DNA of 64,000 nucleotides from Nonomuraea pusilla (GCF_900109355.1 NZ_FOBF01000012.1:124001-188000), one strand, 5' to 3'; shown: positions 53,198-62,630, counted from the stretch's first letter. Notes: a model not told the origin generated them from the letters alone. Numbers and translations are program-made.

Positions 53198-54004
53198 ATG
53201 TCCGTTCTCACCACCGACTCGGCCCCCGCCCCCGCCCCGGTGCCCGTCCGCTCGCCGCTGCCCTCCGGCCTGGCCGGCTCCACCGCCGTCGTCGTCGGGG
53301 GCACCTCGGGCATCGGGCTCGCCGCGGGCGTCCTGCTGCGCGAGGTCGGCGCCCGCGTCGTGCTGGCCGGCCGCGACGCGGCGAGGCTGGAGGCCGCCGT
53401 GGCGCGCGTACGCGGCGACGGGCCCGCCGACGCCGTGCTCGGCGCCATCGCCGACGTCACCGACGAGGACGCCCTCGCGCGCGCCCTCGACCTCGCGGAC
53501 ACAGCCCACCACGTGCTGGTCACCGCCGGCGGCCTGACCGGGGCCGGGCTGGTCACCGGGCTCGCCGCGGCCGACGTCCGCGAGGCGTTCGACAGCCGGG
53601 CCTGGGGCGCGCTGGCCGTGGCCAAGGCGGCGGCGACCCGGCTGCCGGCCGGCGGCTCGATCACGTTCAGCTCGGGCGTCTACGTGACCCGCCCCATCCC
53701 CGGGATGGCGGGCGCGCTCGCGGCCGTCGGAGCCGTCGAGACGGTCACCAAGGCGCTCGCCGTCGAGCTCGCTCCGCGCAGGCTGCGGGTCAACGCCCTG
53801 CGCTTCGGCAGCTTCGACACACCGCTGCTGCGCGGGGCGGCCGGTCTGGGCAGCGACGAGGCGGTGGCCGCGGCCGGCGCGTCCACCCCGCTCGGCCGGT
53901 ACGGCACCGCCGACGAGGCCGCCGCCGCGGCCCTGTTCCTCATGGCGAACACGTACGTGACCGGCCAGGTGATCACCGTGGACGGCGGCCAGGCCCTGGC
54001 CTGA
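53198..54004 (+). CDS. Atypical SDR-fold protein lacking the YxxxK catalytic pair
   Basis: 268 residues. VVGGTSGIG (34-40) is the Rossmann glycine motif, and ITFSSG contains the expected Ser159. Aligned on AVE and RVNA, the positions of the catalytic Tyr and Lys are Ala173 and Val177, so the usual proton relay is missing. Such SDRs occur in actinomycetes and may bind NAD(P) without the normal chemistry. Controlled by the divergent TetR protein, so it probably responds to a small molecule. Confidence 0.8.
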   Translation: MSVLTTDSAPAPAPVPVRSPLPSGLAGSTAVVVGGTSGIGLAAGVLLREVGARVVLAGRDAARLEAAVARVRGDGPADAVLGAIADVTDEDALARALDLADTAHHVLVTAGGLTGAGLVTGLAAADVREAFDSRAWGALAVAKAAATRLPAGGSITFSSGVYVTRPIPGMAGALAAVGAVETVTKALAVELAPRRLRVNALRFGSFDTPLLRGAAGLGSDEAVAAAGASTPLGRYGTADEAAAAALFLMANTYVTGQVITVDGGQALA

Positions 54005-54031
54005 CATCAGCCCGCTCGGGCCCGCGCAGAG

Positions 54032-54079
54032 CCGGTTCAGGTGCCGGTTCAGGTGCCGGTTCAGGTGCCGGGTCAGGTG
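54032..54079. repeat. Four tandem copies of a 12-bp repeat across the 3' end of the kinase gene
   Basis: CCGGTTCAGGTG occurs three times (from 54032, 54044 and 54056), then once as CCGGGTCAGGTG (54068). The last copy contains the stop codon of the minus-strand kinase gene. Confidence 0.75.
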
Positions 54080-55419
54080 CCCTCGGCGGCGGGCAGCCGC
54101 AGGACGAACCTCGCGCCTCCCTGGCAGTCCTCGACGCGGACCTGCCCCCGGTGCGCCGTCGCCACGTCCCGCGCGATCGCCAGGCCCAGCCCGGTGCCGC
54201 CCGCGTCGCGGCTGCGGGCGGCGTCCAGGCGGGTGAAGCGCTCGAAGATGCGCTCGCGGTCGGCGGGCGCGATCTGCGCGCCGTCGTTCTCCACCGCCAG
54301 CACCGCCGTGTCGCCCTCGCGCGAGACCGAGACGCGCACCCCGGTCTCCGCGTGGCGCTGGGCGTTGTCCAGCAGGTTCGCCAGGACGCGGGCGAGCTGG
54401 AGCCGCACGCCCCGCACCACCACGCCGTCGGCGAGGTCCACCCGCACGGGCACCGTGCCGCCGCGCCCCGCGAGCTCCTGGCGGACGAGGCAGGCGAGGT
54501 CCACGGGCTCGTGGGCGGTGTCCATGCGCGAGCCGATCCTGGCCAGCAGGAGCAGGTCGCTGATGATCGCCTCCAGCCGGTCGGTGTCGCGCAGCGTGCT
54601 CTTCACCAGCGACTCGACGTCGGTCTCCGCCGGGTAGAGCTGGGCGCTCTCCAGCTGGGCGCGCAGCCCGGCGATGGGGGTGCGCAGCTCGTGCGAGGCG
54701 TCGGAGGCGAACTGGCGCTGCTGCTCGGCCGAGCGCTCCAGCCTGGCCAGCGTGCGGTTGACGGACCTCGCGAGCTGGGCCAGCTCGTCCTCGCCCGGCG
54801 GCTCGGTGACGCGGCGGCTCAGGTCGCTCGCCTCGACCGCGTCCAGCTCGGCGCGCAGGGTGGCGACGGGCCGCAGCGCGCGCCCGGTGACGAGCCAGGT
54901 GGCCCAGCCCGTCAGCACGATCAGCGCGGCGGCCTGGGCCAGCGTGATGACCTCCAGGCTGTGCGAGGCCAGGACGTCGGGCGCGCTGCGCGCCGCGTAC
55001 ACCACGGGGTCGCCGCCGGCGGCGCCGACCCTGACCGCCGACAGGTAGACGCACTCGGACGGCAGGCAGGCGCGCGTGCTGACGACCTGCGCGCCTCCGC
55101 GGGGCTCCGCCCGGCTCAGCCGGGGCAGGTTCCTGGCCGCGTCGCTGGTGGCCACGATCCTGCCGTCGGCGGCGACCACCTGGATGAGGTCCACGGCCGG
55201 GTCGCGGACCGCGATCGAGCCGTCCGGGGCGAGGCGCCCCTCGCGCAGCTCGGCCGCCACCTGCTCGGCCACGTCGCGGGTGTCGCGGTGGACGCCGGAG
55301 GTCACCAGGGCGCGGGCCACGACCCCGGCCGCGATGGCCACGGGGATGAACACGAGGGCGGCGATGGCCGTCGCGATGATGGTGACGCGCCCGCGCAGGG
55401 ACCTCGCCCACAGTGACAC
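54073..55419 (-). CDS. Sensor histidine kinase (orphan)
   Basis: 448 residues. Two membrane helices (VTIIATAIAALVFIPVAIAA and LAQAAALIVLTGWATWLV) flank an extracellular domain that contains CLPSEC. HAMP follows, then DASHELRTPIAGLRAQLE with the phospho-His, LLDNAQRHAE (N box) and GGTGLGLAIA (G box). No receiver gene lies beside it: an SDR is downstream and a glycosidase upstream. Its partner must be elsewhere. Confidence 0.92.
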   Translation of the reverse strand: MSLWARSLRGRVTIIATAIAALVFIPVAIAAGVVARALVTSGVHRDTRDVAEQVAAELREGRLAPDGSIAVRDPAVDLIQVVAADGRIVATSDAARNLPRLSRAEPRGGAQVVSTRACLPSECVYLSAVRVGAAGGDPVVYAARSAPDVLASHSLEVITLAQAAALIVLTGWATWLVTGRALRPVATLRAELDAVEASDLSRRVTEPPGEDELAQLARSVNRTLARLERSAEQQRQFASDASHELRTPIAGLRAQLESAQLYPAETDVESLVKSTLRDTDRLEAIISDLLLLARIGSRMDTAHEPVDLACLVRQELAGRGGTVPVRVDLADGVVVRGVRLQLARVLANLLDNAQRHAETGVRVSVSREGDTAVLAVENDGAQIAPADRERIFERFTRLDAARSRDAGGTGLGLAIARDVATAHRGQVRVEDCQGGARFVLRLPAAEGT

Positions 55420-55482
55420 GAACCGAGGCTACTCACCGTCATTACCGGTACATGTCGGGTGAAGGGAAAGATTGCCCCAACG

Positions 55483-56976
55483 TCACCGTTCGAGCCAGAC
55501 CGTGGTGTCCGGCGGGATCGTGCCGTCGCCCGGCACCGGGCCGCTGGACAGCAGCACCCGTCCCGCGACGTCGAGGCGCACCGGCTCGTCCCCGGTGTTG
55601 AGCACGACGACCAGGCCGGGGTGGCGCTCGATCGCCAGGACGTCCTTGGGGGAGTCGAGCCAGGTGAGCGTGCCCCCGCCGAGCGCCGGGTGCTCCTTGC
55701 GGACGCGCAGCGCCGCCCGGTAGAGGTTCAGGGTCGAGCCGGGGTCGTCCTGCTGCGCCTCGGCCGACAGCGGCCCCCACGAGCCGGGGATCGGCAGCCA
55801 CGGGTCGCGCCAGCCGAAGCCCGCCTCGGACGTCCACGGGATCGGCACCCGGCACCCGTCGCGGCTCTCGCCCGTGCGGAGGAACGCGGGGTCCTGGCGC
55901 AGCTCGTCCGGCAGGTCGAGCACCTCGGGCAGGCCCAGCTCCTCGCCGTTGTAGAGGTAGGCGGAGCCGGGCAGCGCCAGCATGAGCAGCGTGGCGGCGC
56001 GGGCCCTGGCCAGGGAGCCGTGGCGGGTGACGTGGCGGGGCTTGTCGTGGTTCGACAGGACCCAGGTGGTGGGCGCGCCGACCAGCTCCGCCTCGGCGAG
56101 CGCCTTCTCGATGACGGCGCGGAACGACTTGGCGTGGAAGTCGGCCATCATGAAGTCGAACGAGAACGCCTGGTGCAGCTCGTCGGGGCCGACGTACCTG
56201 GCCAGCCGCTCGGGCGACGACACCCACGCCTCGGCCACCGCCATCCGGCCGCCGGGGTAGGAGTCGAGGATCGGCCGCCACTCGCGGTAGATGTCGTGCA
56301 CGCCGTCCTGGTCGAAGTACGGCAGCCGCTCGTCGCCGAGCAGCTCGGCCTGCCGGCCCTCCTTCGGCCCGACGTCGGGCAGGCCCGCGGCCTTGACCAT
56401 GCCGTGGGCGACGTCCACGCGGAAGCCGTCGACGCCCCGGTCCAGCCAGAAGCGCAGGATGTCGCGGAACTCGGCGCGCACCTCGGGGTTGTCCCAGTTG
56501 AGGTCGGGCTGCTCGGGCGCGAACAGGTGGAGGTACCACTGGCCGTCCTCGGCCTGGGTCCAGGCCGGGCCGCCGAAGATCGACTCCCAGTCGTTGGGCT
56601 CGTCACGGAAGATGTAGCGGTCGCGCAGCCCCGCCCTGAACCAGGGGTGCTGGTCGGAGGAGTGGTTGGGGACGAGGTCCACGATCACGCGGATGCCGAG
56701 CGCGTGGGCGTCGGCGACGAGCGCGTCGAAGTCGGCGAGCGTGCCGAACACCGGGTCCACGTCGCGGTAGTCGGCCACGTCGTAGCCGCCGTCCGCCATG
56801 GGGGAGGTGTAGAAGGGGCTCAGCCAGACGGCGTCCACGCCGAGGTCGCGCAGGTAGCCCAGGCGGTCGCGCACGCCTGCCAGGTCGCCGACGCCGTCGC
56901 CGCTGGCGTCGGCGAAGCTTCGGGGGTACACCTGGTACACGACGGCGTCGCGCCACCAGTCGTCGTCACTCAGCAT
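55483..56976 (-). CDS. GH13 alpha-glucosidase
   Basis: 497 residues. Catalytic residues are Asp188 (DGFRVDVAHG), Glu249 (MAVAEAW) and Asp311 (VLSNHDKPRH). VYQVYPRSFADASGDGVGDL and DLVPNHSSDQHPWF place it in the oligo-1,6-/alpha-glucosidase subgroup. No signal peptide, so it hydrolyses imported maltose or malto-oligosaccharides in the cytoplasm. Divergent from the maltose-type transporter genes, with candidate operators between. Confidence 0.93.
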   Translation of the reverse strand: MLSDDDWWRDAVVYQVYPRSFADASGDGVGDLAGVRDRLGYLRDLGVDAVWLSPFYTSPMADGGYDVADYRDVDPVFGTLADFDALVADAHALGIRVIVDLVPNHSSDQHPWFRAGLRDRYIFRDEPNDWESIFGGPAWTQAEDGQWYLHLFAPEQPDLNWDNPEVRAEFRDILRFWLDRGVDGFRVDVAHGMVKAAGLPDVGPKEGRQAELLGDERLPYFDQDGVHDIYREWRPILDSYPGGRMAVAEAWVSSPERLARYVGPDELHQAFSFDFMMADFHAKSFRAVIEKALAEAELVGAPTTWVLSNHDKPRHVTRHGSLARARAATLLMLALPGSAYLYNGEELGLPEVLDLPDELRQDPAFLRTGESRDGCRVPIPWTSEAGFGWRDPWLPIPGSWGPLSAEAQQDDPGSTLNLYRAALRVRKEHPALGGGTLTWLDSPKDVLAIERHPGLVVVLNTGDEPVRLDVAGRVLLSSGPVPGDGTIPPDTTVWLER

Positions 56977-57045
56977 GGTCGTCCTTCCCCCGGGATGTCC
57001 GTGATGTCTGACGCAGAATGGCGGCTGGCCTCGCGCCGGGTCAAG

Positions 57046-57066
57046 TGCAAGTTGCCGAAAGTTGCA
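57046..57066. promoter_or_regulatory. Candidate sugar-repressor operator 1 upstream of malE
   Basis: TGCAA-N11-TTGCA inverted repeat in the gap between the glucosidase and malE. It resembles the TTGCAA-type sites of LacI-family maltose repressors. Confidence 0.4.
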
Positions 57067-57144
57067 GACCCGGTCTCATCTGTGCCGAAGGGTCCTCGAC
57101 GGGGGCATGTCAAGCCCTGGAGATCTGGATCGGGTAACGCTTTT

Positions 57145-57167
57145 CGCAAGTTCTTCCACTTCTTGCA
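57145..57167. promoter_or_regulatory. Candidate sugar-repressor operator 2 upstream of malE
   Basis: CGCAAG-N11-CTTGCA, a similar inverted repeat about 108 bases before the malE start. No repressor gene is adjacent. Confidence 0.45.
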
Positions 57168-57274
57168 AAGAGCGGCTAACGTCCCGGAAATGTGAGCCGT
57201 GAAAGCGGCCGACAACGGAACTTCGGCGGTGGCGCACGCGTGCCACCGCTCCCTCCATGACCTCAGGAGGTCCC

Positions 57275-58558
57275 ATGCGCATGCGGGCTCTGGGTGTGGC
57301 CGCGCTCGCGACCCTCGCGTTCTCCGCCACGGCCTGTGGCGACAACGGCACGGCACAGCCCTCGGCCGCGCCCTCGGCGGCGTCGAGCGGGCCGGCCTCG
57401 GCCCCCGCCGACAAGGGCAACGGCAAGCTCGTCATCTGGGCCGACCCCAGCCGGGTCACGGCGCTCAAGCCGTTCGCCGACCAGTTCGGCACCGAGAACG
57501 GCGTGACCGTCGAGGTGAAGGAGATCAGCAAGGACAACCAGCAGACCTTCCTGACCGCCTCGCAGCAGGGCAGCGGGCCCGACATCATGATCGGCGCGCA
57601 CGACTGGATCGGCAACCTCGTCCAGAACGGCGCCATCGACCCGGTCACGCTCACCGAGGAGCAGAAGGCCGCCTTCCCCCCGATCGCGATCAAGGCCGTG
57701 ACGTTCGACGGCCAGATCTACGGCGCCCCCTACGCCGTCGAGAACGTCGCCCTGATCCGCAACACCAAGCTCGTCCCCGACGCGCCCGCCACGTTCGACG
57801 AGGTGGTCGAGAAGGGCAAGGAGCTCAAGAAGGCGGGCAAGGTCAAGGAGGTGCTGTGCCTCCCCGTGACGCAGAAGGGCGACGCCTACCACGTCTACCC
57901 GCTGTTCGCCTCCGCCGGCGGCTCCCTGTTCGGCTCCACCGCGAGCGGCGACCCCGACCCCAAGAAGGTGCTCGTCGGCTCGCCCGAGTCGATCAAGGCG
58001 TTCGGGAAGCTCAAGGACCTCGGCGAGAAGGGTGACGGCGCGCTCAAGACGTCGATCACCAACGAGAACTACATCGTCAACTTCGCCGCCGGCAAGTGCG
58101 CCTTCCTCGTCTCCGGCCCCTGGGCCATGGCCGACGTGAAGAAGTCCGGCCTGTCCTACGACGTCACGCCCGTGCCCGCGTTCAAGGACGGCAAGCCCGC
58201 CACCCCGTTCGTCGGCGTCCAGACCTTCTTCGTGGCGTCCAAGGGCAAGAGCAAGGCCCTCGCCCAGGAGTTCGTCGCCAACTACGTCACCAACAAGGAC
58301 GTCGCCAAGGCCCTGTACGACGCCGACCCGCGGCCCCCGGCGCTGACCGCCGCGCTCCAGGACGTCCAGGCGAGCGACCCCGACGCCGTCAAGTTCATGG
58401 ACGCGGGCAAGGACGGCCTGCCGATGCCCGCCATCCCCGAGATGCAGGCGATCTGGGAGCCGTTCGGCATCGCCGAGACCGCCGTCGTCAAGGGCGGCGA
58501 CGCGGACAAGGCGGCCACGGCCGGGCAGAAGGCCATCGACGGCTCGCTCAAGAACTGA
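57275..58558 (+). CDS. malE: Maltose/maltodextrin-binding lipoprotein
   Basis: 427 residues from ATG 57275, with AGGAGG at 57265-57270; ATG 57281 has a more usual spacing of 10. The lipoprotein signal ends SATAC, followed by a Ser/Ala/Pro-rich linker. The mature protein has the MalE-like pattern LVIWADPSRVTALKPFADQF, GPDIMIGAHDW and YGAPYAVENVALI. It delivers alpha-glucans to MalF/MalG and is the first gene of the operon. Confidence 0.9.
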   Translation: MRMRALGVAALATLAFSATACGDNGTAQPSAAPSAASSGPASAPADKGNGKLVIWADPSRVTALKPFADQFGTENGVTVEVKEISKDNQQTFLTASQQGSGPDIMIGAHDWIGNLVQNGAIDPVTLTEEQKAAFPPIAIKAVTFDGQIYGAPYAVENVALIRNTKLVPDAPATFDEVVEKGKELKKAGKVKEVLCLPVTQKGDAYHVYPLFASAGGSLFGSTASGDPDPKKVLVGSPESIKAFGKLKDLGEKGDGALKTSITNENYIVNFAAGKCAFLVSGPWAMADVKKSGLSYDVTPVPAFKDGKPATPFVGVQTFFVASKGKSKALAQEFVANYVTNKDVAKALYDADPRPPALTAALQDVQASDPDAVKFMDAGKDGLPMPAIPEMQAIWEPFGIAETAVVKGGDADKAATAGQKAIDGSLKN

Positions 58559-58562
58559 CGTC

Positions 58563-60131
58563 ATGACGCTCGACGTGCGCGAGGCCGCGGAGACCCGTGA
58601 GGCTCCGCGGCCCCGCCGGGAGGTGACCACGGCGTTCGTCGTGAGCAGGATCGCGGTGCTCGCCGTGACCGCCGCGGTCCTGCTCTACGCGGCGCCGCCG
58701 CTGGTGGCGTCGCGGTCGTGGGCCGCGCTGGCGGTGCTCGCGGTGACGGCCGCGGTCCTCGCCTTCCTGTACCTGACCCGGCGCTTCATCCCGGCCAAGT
58801 ACCTCATCCCCGGCACCGTCTTCCTCATCGCCTTCCAGGTGTTCCCCGTCCTGTACACGGTCAGCACCGCCTTCACCAACTTCGGCGACGGGCACCGCGG
58901 CGACAAGGCGTCGGCGATCACCGCCATCGAGACCGGCTCGGTGCGCCAGGCCCCCGGCTCGCCCGAGTACAGCCTGACCGTGGCGCTGCGCGACGGCGAG
59001 ATGGTGTTCCTCCTCGTCGACCCCAAGACCAAGCAGGTCTCGCTCGGCACCGGCGAAGGGCTGACGGGACTGTCCGGCGCCCAGGTGGGCGTCACCGGCA
59101 AGGTGCTGAGCGCCCCCGGCCTCACCGTGCTCAAGGCGCCCGAGGCCGCCGCCCGCGCCCAGGAGGTCTCGGCGCTGGCCGTGCCCACGCGGGGCGGCGT
59201 CATCAAGGCCAACGGCCTCAGCCGCGCCGTCGAGGGCAGGGCCGCGCTCACCTACGACGCCGCCTGCGACTGCGTCAAGGGCGAGGGCGACGTCTGGAAG
59301 GCCGACGAGTCGCAGGGCTACTTCGTCAACGCCAAGGGCGAGCACCTCGCCCAGGGCTGGCAGGTCAACGTCGGCTTCGCCAACTTCGCCCGCGTCCTGA
59401 CCAACCCCACCATCTCCGGGTACTTCGCCGGGGTGTTCGGCTGGAACCTCGTGTTCGCGCTGGCCTCCGTCGCGGGCACGTTCGCGCTCGGCATGAGCGT
59501 CGCGCTCGCCCTGCACCATCCGCGCATGCGCGGCACGAAGGCGTACCGGATCGCGCTGATCCTGCCGTACGCGATGCCGGCCTTCGCGATGCTGCTCGTC
59601 TGGCGCGACATGTTCAACCGCGACTTCGGCCTGATCAACCAGTTCTTCGGGCTGGACGTGGACTGGCTCGGCCAGCCGTCCACCGCCAGGCTCGCGGTGA
59701 TCCTCGTCAACCTCTGGCTCGGCTTCCCCTACATGTTCCTGGTGACGACCGGGGCGCTGCAGGCCATCCCGCGCGAGCTGACCGAGGCCGCCTCCATCGA
59801 CGGCGCCACGCCGTGGAAGGCGTTCCGCAGTGTGACGCTGCCCCTGCTGCTCGTGGCGCTGACGCCGCTGCTGATCTCGTCGTTCGCGTTCAACTTCAAC
59901 AACTTCAACGCGATCGCGCTCACCACCGAGGGCGGGCCGTTCCCGGCCGAGAGCCCCCAGGTCGGCTCCACCGACCTGCTGATCACCTACACGTTCAGGC
60001 TGGCGTTCGGCACCGGCGGCGCGCAGTTCGGCTTCGCCGCGGCGATCTCGGTGTTCATCTTCGCGATCGTGGCCGTGATCTCGGCCGTGGCGTTCCGCCG
60101 CACCCGCAGGCAGGAGGAGGTCTACGCATGA
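58563..60131 (+). CDS. malF: Maltose ABC transporter permease MalF type
   Basis: 522 residues. The N-terminus has three extra helices, as in E. coli MalF. A large extracellular domain (P2-like, residues about 95-275) is inserted before the core helices. The EAA loop is ELTEAASIDGATPWKAFRSV. ATGA overlap with malG. It forms the channel with MalG and contacts MalE through the P2 loop. Confidence 0.92.
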   Translation: MTLDVREAAETREAPRPRREVTTAFVVSRIAVLAVTAAVLLYAAPPLVASRSWAALAVLAVTAAVLAFLYLTRRFIPAKYLIPGTVFLIAFQVFPVLYTVSTAFTNFGDGHRGDKASAITAIETGSVRQAPGSPEYSLTVALRDGEMVFLLVDPKTKQVSLGTGEGLTGLSGAQVGVTGKVLSAPGLTVLKAPEAAARAQEVSALAVPTRGGVIKANGLSRAVEGRAALTYDAACDCVKGEGDVWKADESQGYFVNAKGEHLAQGWQVNVGFANFARVLTNPTISGYFAGVFGWNLVFALASVAGTFALGMSVALALHHPRMRGTKAYRIALILPYAMPAFAMLLVWRDMFNRDFGLINQFFGLDVDWLGQPSTARLAVILVNLWLGFPYMFLVTTGALQAIPRELTEAASIDGATPWKAFRSVTLPLLLVALTPLLISSFAFNFNNFNAIALTTEGGPFPAESPQVGSTDLLITYTFRLAFGTGGAQFGFAAAISVFIFAIVAVISAVAFRRTRRQEEVYA

Positions 60132-60967
60132 AGCTCGCCCTGCGGCACGTCTTCGTGCTGGTCGTGTGCGCGTTCGCGCTGTTCCCGATCCTCTTCGTGA
60201 TCTCCGCCGCGCTCAACCCGCTCGGCACGCTCGCCTCCACCGACCTGCTGCCGTCGGGGGCGAGCCTGAACAACCTCACCAACCTGCTGACGTCCGACAC
60301 CTACCCGTTCGCCCGCTGGTTCTTCAACTCGGTGTTCATCGCGCTGACCGCGTCGTTCGCCAGCCTCCTGCTGTCGATGTTCGCCGCGTACGCCTTCAGC
60401 CGCATGCGCTTCGCCGGACGGCGCGTCGGGCTGCTGGCGCTGCTGCTCATCCAGATGTTCCCGCAGTTCCTGGCCATCGTGACGATCTTCATGATCTTCA
60501 CGAGGGTGACCGAGCTCTACCCGGCGTTCGGCTTCGACACCGTCTGGGGCCTCATGCTGCTCTACCTCGGCGGGGCGCTCGGCGTGAACACCTGGCTGAT
60601 GAAGGGCTTCCTCGACACCGTGCCGAAGGAGCTCGACGAGGCCGCGACCGTCGACGGCGCCACCCACGCGCAGATCTTCTGGCGCGTCATCATGCCGCTC
60701 GTCACGCCCATCCTCGCGGTGACGGCGCTGCTCGCGTTCATCGGCACGATGAGCGAGTTCCTCATGGCCAACGTCTTCCTGCGCGACCCCGAGAGCAAGA
60801 CGCTCGCGGTGGGCATGTACGGAATGATCGCCGGAGACCACCGCAACGCCAACTTCGGCATGTTCGCCGCGGCCACGCTGCTCACCGCCGTGCCGACCGT
60901 GAGCGTGTTCCTGTGGCTGCAGAAGTACATCGTCTCCGGGCTGACCGCGGGAGCGGTGAAGGGATAG
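60128..60967 (+). CDS. malG: Maltose ABC transporter permease MalG type
   Basis: 279 residues, six helices, EAA loop ELDEAATVDGATHAQIFWRV, and C-terminus KYIVSGLTAGAVKG, which reaches toward the ATPase. Translation is coupled to malF. No ATPase gene follows, so a shared ATPase of the MsiK type is expected elsewhere in the genome. Confidence 0.92.
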   Translation: MKLALRHVFVLVVCAFALFPILFVISAALNPLGTLASTDLLPSGASLNNLTNLLTSDTYPFARWFFNSVFIALTASFASLLLSMFAAYAFSRMRFAGRRVGLLALLLIQMFPQFLAIVTIFMIFTRVTELYPAFGFDTVWGLMLLYLGGALGVNTWLMKGFLDTVPKELDEAATVDGATHAQIFWRVIMPLVTPILAVTALLAFIGTMSEFLMANVFLRDPESKTLAVGMYGMIAGDHRNANFGMFAAATLLTAVPTVSVFLWLQKYIVSGLTAGAVKG

Positions 60968-61086
60968 AGCAGGCGCTCCCCGGCGACGGCCCATCGGTGC
61001 GTCTGTGGCATCCGGCTCGCTGATCACGCTACGGTTGGACCTCCCGTCGTCCGGTTTGATTTTGAACTAGATAGTGGTGCGTCCGC

Positions 61087-62349
61087 ATGAGGTTGCTGTC
61101 CGTCGTCGTCGCGACGTCGTTCCTGCCCGCCCTGCCGTCGCCGGCCATGGCCGCCGGGGCCGCCTCGTCCGCGACGGCGGGCACCACCTACTACGTCGAC
61201 TCCAGGGCGGGCGACGACTCCGCCGACGGCACCAGCGCCGCCAAGCCCTGGAAGACGCTCGACCGCGTCAACGACGCCGACCTCAAGCCGGGCGACGCCG
61301 TCAGCGTCAAGCGCGGCAGCAGCTTCCGGGGCGAGCTCAAGCTGTCGGCCAGCGGCACCGCGGCCCGGCCGATCGTCGTCCAGCCGTACGGCACGGGGCC
61401 GCTCGCCAGGATCACCGGCGAGTGCGTCGTCGTCAACGGGAACCACTGGCGCGTCAGCGGGCTGCGCGCCACCGGCTGCCGGTGGGCCGGCTTCGAGATC
61501 GGCGGCGACCACAACGAGCTGTCCGGCGTCGAGGCCGACAAGAACATCGCCGGGGTCTGGGTGACGCCGTCCGGGTCGAGCAACACGATCAAGGACAGCA
61601 CGTTCCGCCGCAACAACCGCATGAGCGTCAACGACGAGGGCGGCGACAACGACTCGGGCGCGTTCGGCGTGCTGCTCAACGGCGACGACAACGTCGTCAC
61701 CGGAAACACGATCACCGGCAGCTACGCCAGGAGCGCCGACTACGGCACCGACGGCGCCGCCGTCGAGATCTTCAACGGCGACAGGAACCGCGTCACCCAC
61801 AACCGGGCGCACGACAACGAGACGTTCACCGAGCTGGGCGCGGAGAAGGGCAAGACCGCCACGGGGAACCTGTTCGCGTTCAACGTCGTGACCTCCGGCC
61901 GCAAGCGCGGCTCGTTCCTCATCACCCGCGGCCCCGGCCACATCGTGGGGCCGGTCAAGGGCACCGTCGCCGTGCACAACTCGGTGTACCTCCCGGCGCG
62001 TGACACCATCGGGTGGTCCTGCCACGACGGCTGCTCGCCCGGCATACTCAAGCTGCGCAACAACGTCATCGTCGTGGGCGGCGAAGCGGGCTGGGAGGAC
62101 GGCCGCGGCGCCGACGAGGCGGGCGGCGTCTACCAGGGCCGAAAGGCGACGTTCAAGCTGGGGCCGAGGTCGGTCATGGCCGACCCGCGCTTCGTCTCGC
62201 GCACCGACCTGCGGCTGCGCCCCGGCTCCCCGGCGATCGGGCGCGCCCTGCGGCTCGGCCCGCAGTGGTTCGGCGGCGCGGACCTCGCCAAGGACATCGC
62301 GGGCAAGCCCCTGCCCGACGCTCCGGACGCCGGCGCCTACCAGCACTGA
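61087..62349 (+). CDS. Secreted right-handed parallel beta-helix protein
   Basis: 420 residues. A signal peptide (LLSVVVATSFLPALPSPAMA) is followed by TYYVDSRAGDDSADGTS, the usual start of pectate-lyase-like beta-helix proteins. Coils of about 23 residues follow (NHWRVSGLRATGCRWAG, NTIKDSTFRRNNRM, NVVTGNTITGSYAR). Possibly a polysaccharide lyase or glycosidase, but I cannot locate catalytic residues confidently. The C-terminus, DAPDAGAYQH, is a common ending of this family. It is 119 bases after malG with an AT-rich promoter, so probably monocistronic. Confidence 0.85.
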   Translation: MRLLSVVVATSFLPALPSPAMAAGAASSATAGTTYYVDSRAGDDSADGTSAAKPWKTLDRVNDADLKPGDAVSVKRGSSFRGELKLSASGTAARPIVVQPYGTGPLARITGECVVVNGNHWRVSGLRATGCRWAGFEIGGDHNELSGVEADKNIAGVWVTPSGSSNTIKDSTFRRNNRMSVNDEGGDNDSGAFGVLLNGDDNVVTGNTITGSYARSADYGTDGAAVEIFNGDRNRVTHNRAHDNETFTELGAEKGKTATGNLFAFNVVTSGRKRGSFLITRGPGHIVGPVKGTVAVHNSVYLPARDTIGWSCHDGCSPGILKLRNNVIVVGGEAGWEDGRGADEAGGVYQGRKATFKLGPRSVMADPRFVSRTDLRLRPGSPAIGRALRLGPQWFGGADLAKDIAGKPLPDAPDAGAYQH

Positions 62350-62366
62350 CTCCCGGCGCCCACCAG

Positions 62367-62382
62367 CCCTGACGCCTCAGGG
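62367..62382. terminator. Weak hairpin after the beta-helix gene
   Basis: CCCTGA-CGCC-TCAGGG, a 6-bp stem between converging genes. Confidence 0.35.
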
Positions 62383-62414
62383 GTGCGGCACGAGCCGCTC
62401 CGCGGCCTCGGGGG

Positions 62415-62630
62415 TCAGGCGCTCTCGGCGGGGCCCCAGCGGTCGAGGATCTCCTCGTCGTGGTCGCCGTCGTGCCAGGCCTGCTCCTCGGGCACCGCGT
62501 GGGGCAGCCAGCGCTCGTAGTCGGGGGCGCCCGGCGGCACGTCGCGCGTGCCGTGGACGGTGGTGCCGTCGTCGAGGACGTCGACGGTGGGCACGCGCAG
62601 GACGCCGCCCGGCAACCTGACCACGCTCAT
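62415..62630 (-). CDS. Small acidic protein of unknown function
   Basis: 71 residues from ATG 62628-62630, which has GGAGGGG about 6 bases upstream; ATG 62636 touches that site and is less likely. The sequence (RLPGGVLRVPTVDVLDDGTT ... WGPAESA) is acidic and rich in Trp, with no membrane segment. I do not recognise it. Confidence 0.6.
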   Translation of the reverse strand: MSVVRLPGGVLRVPTVDVLDDGTTVHGTRDVPPGAPDYERWLPHAVPEEQAWHDGDHDEEILDRWGPAESA

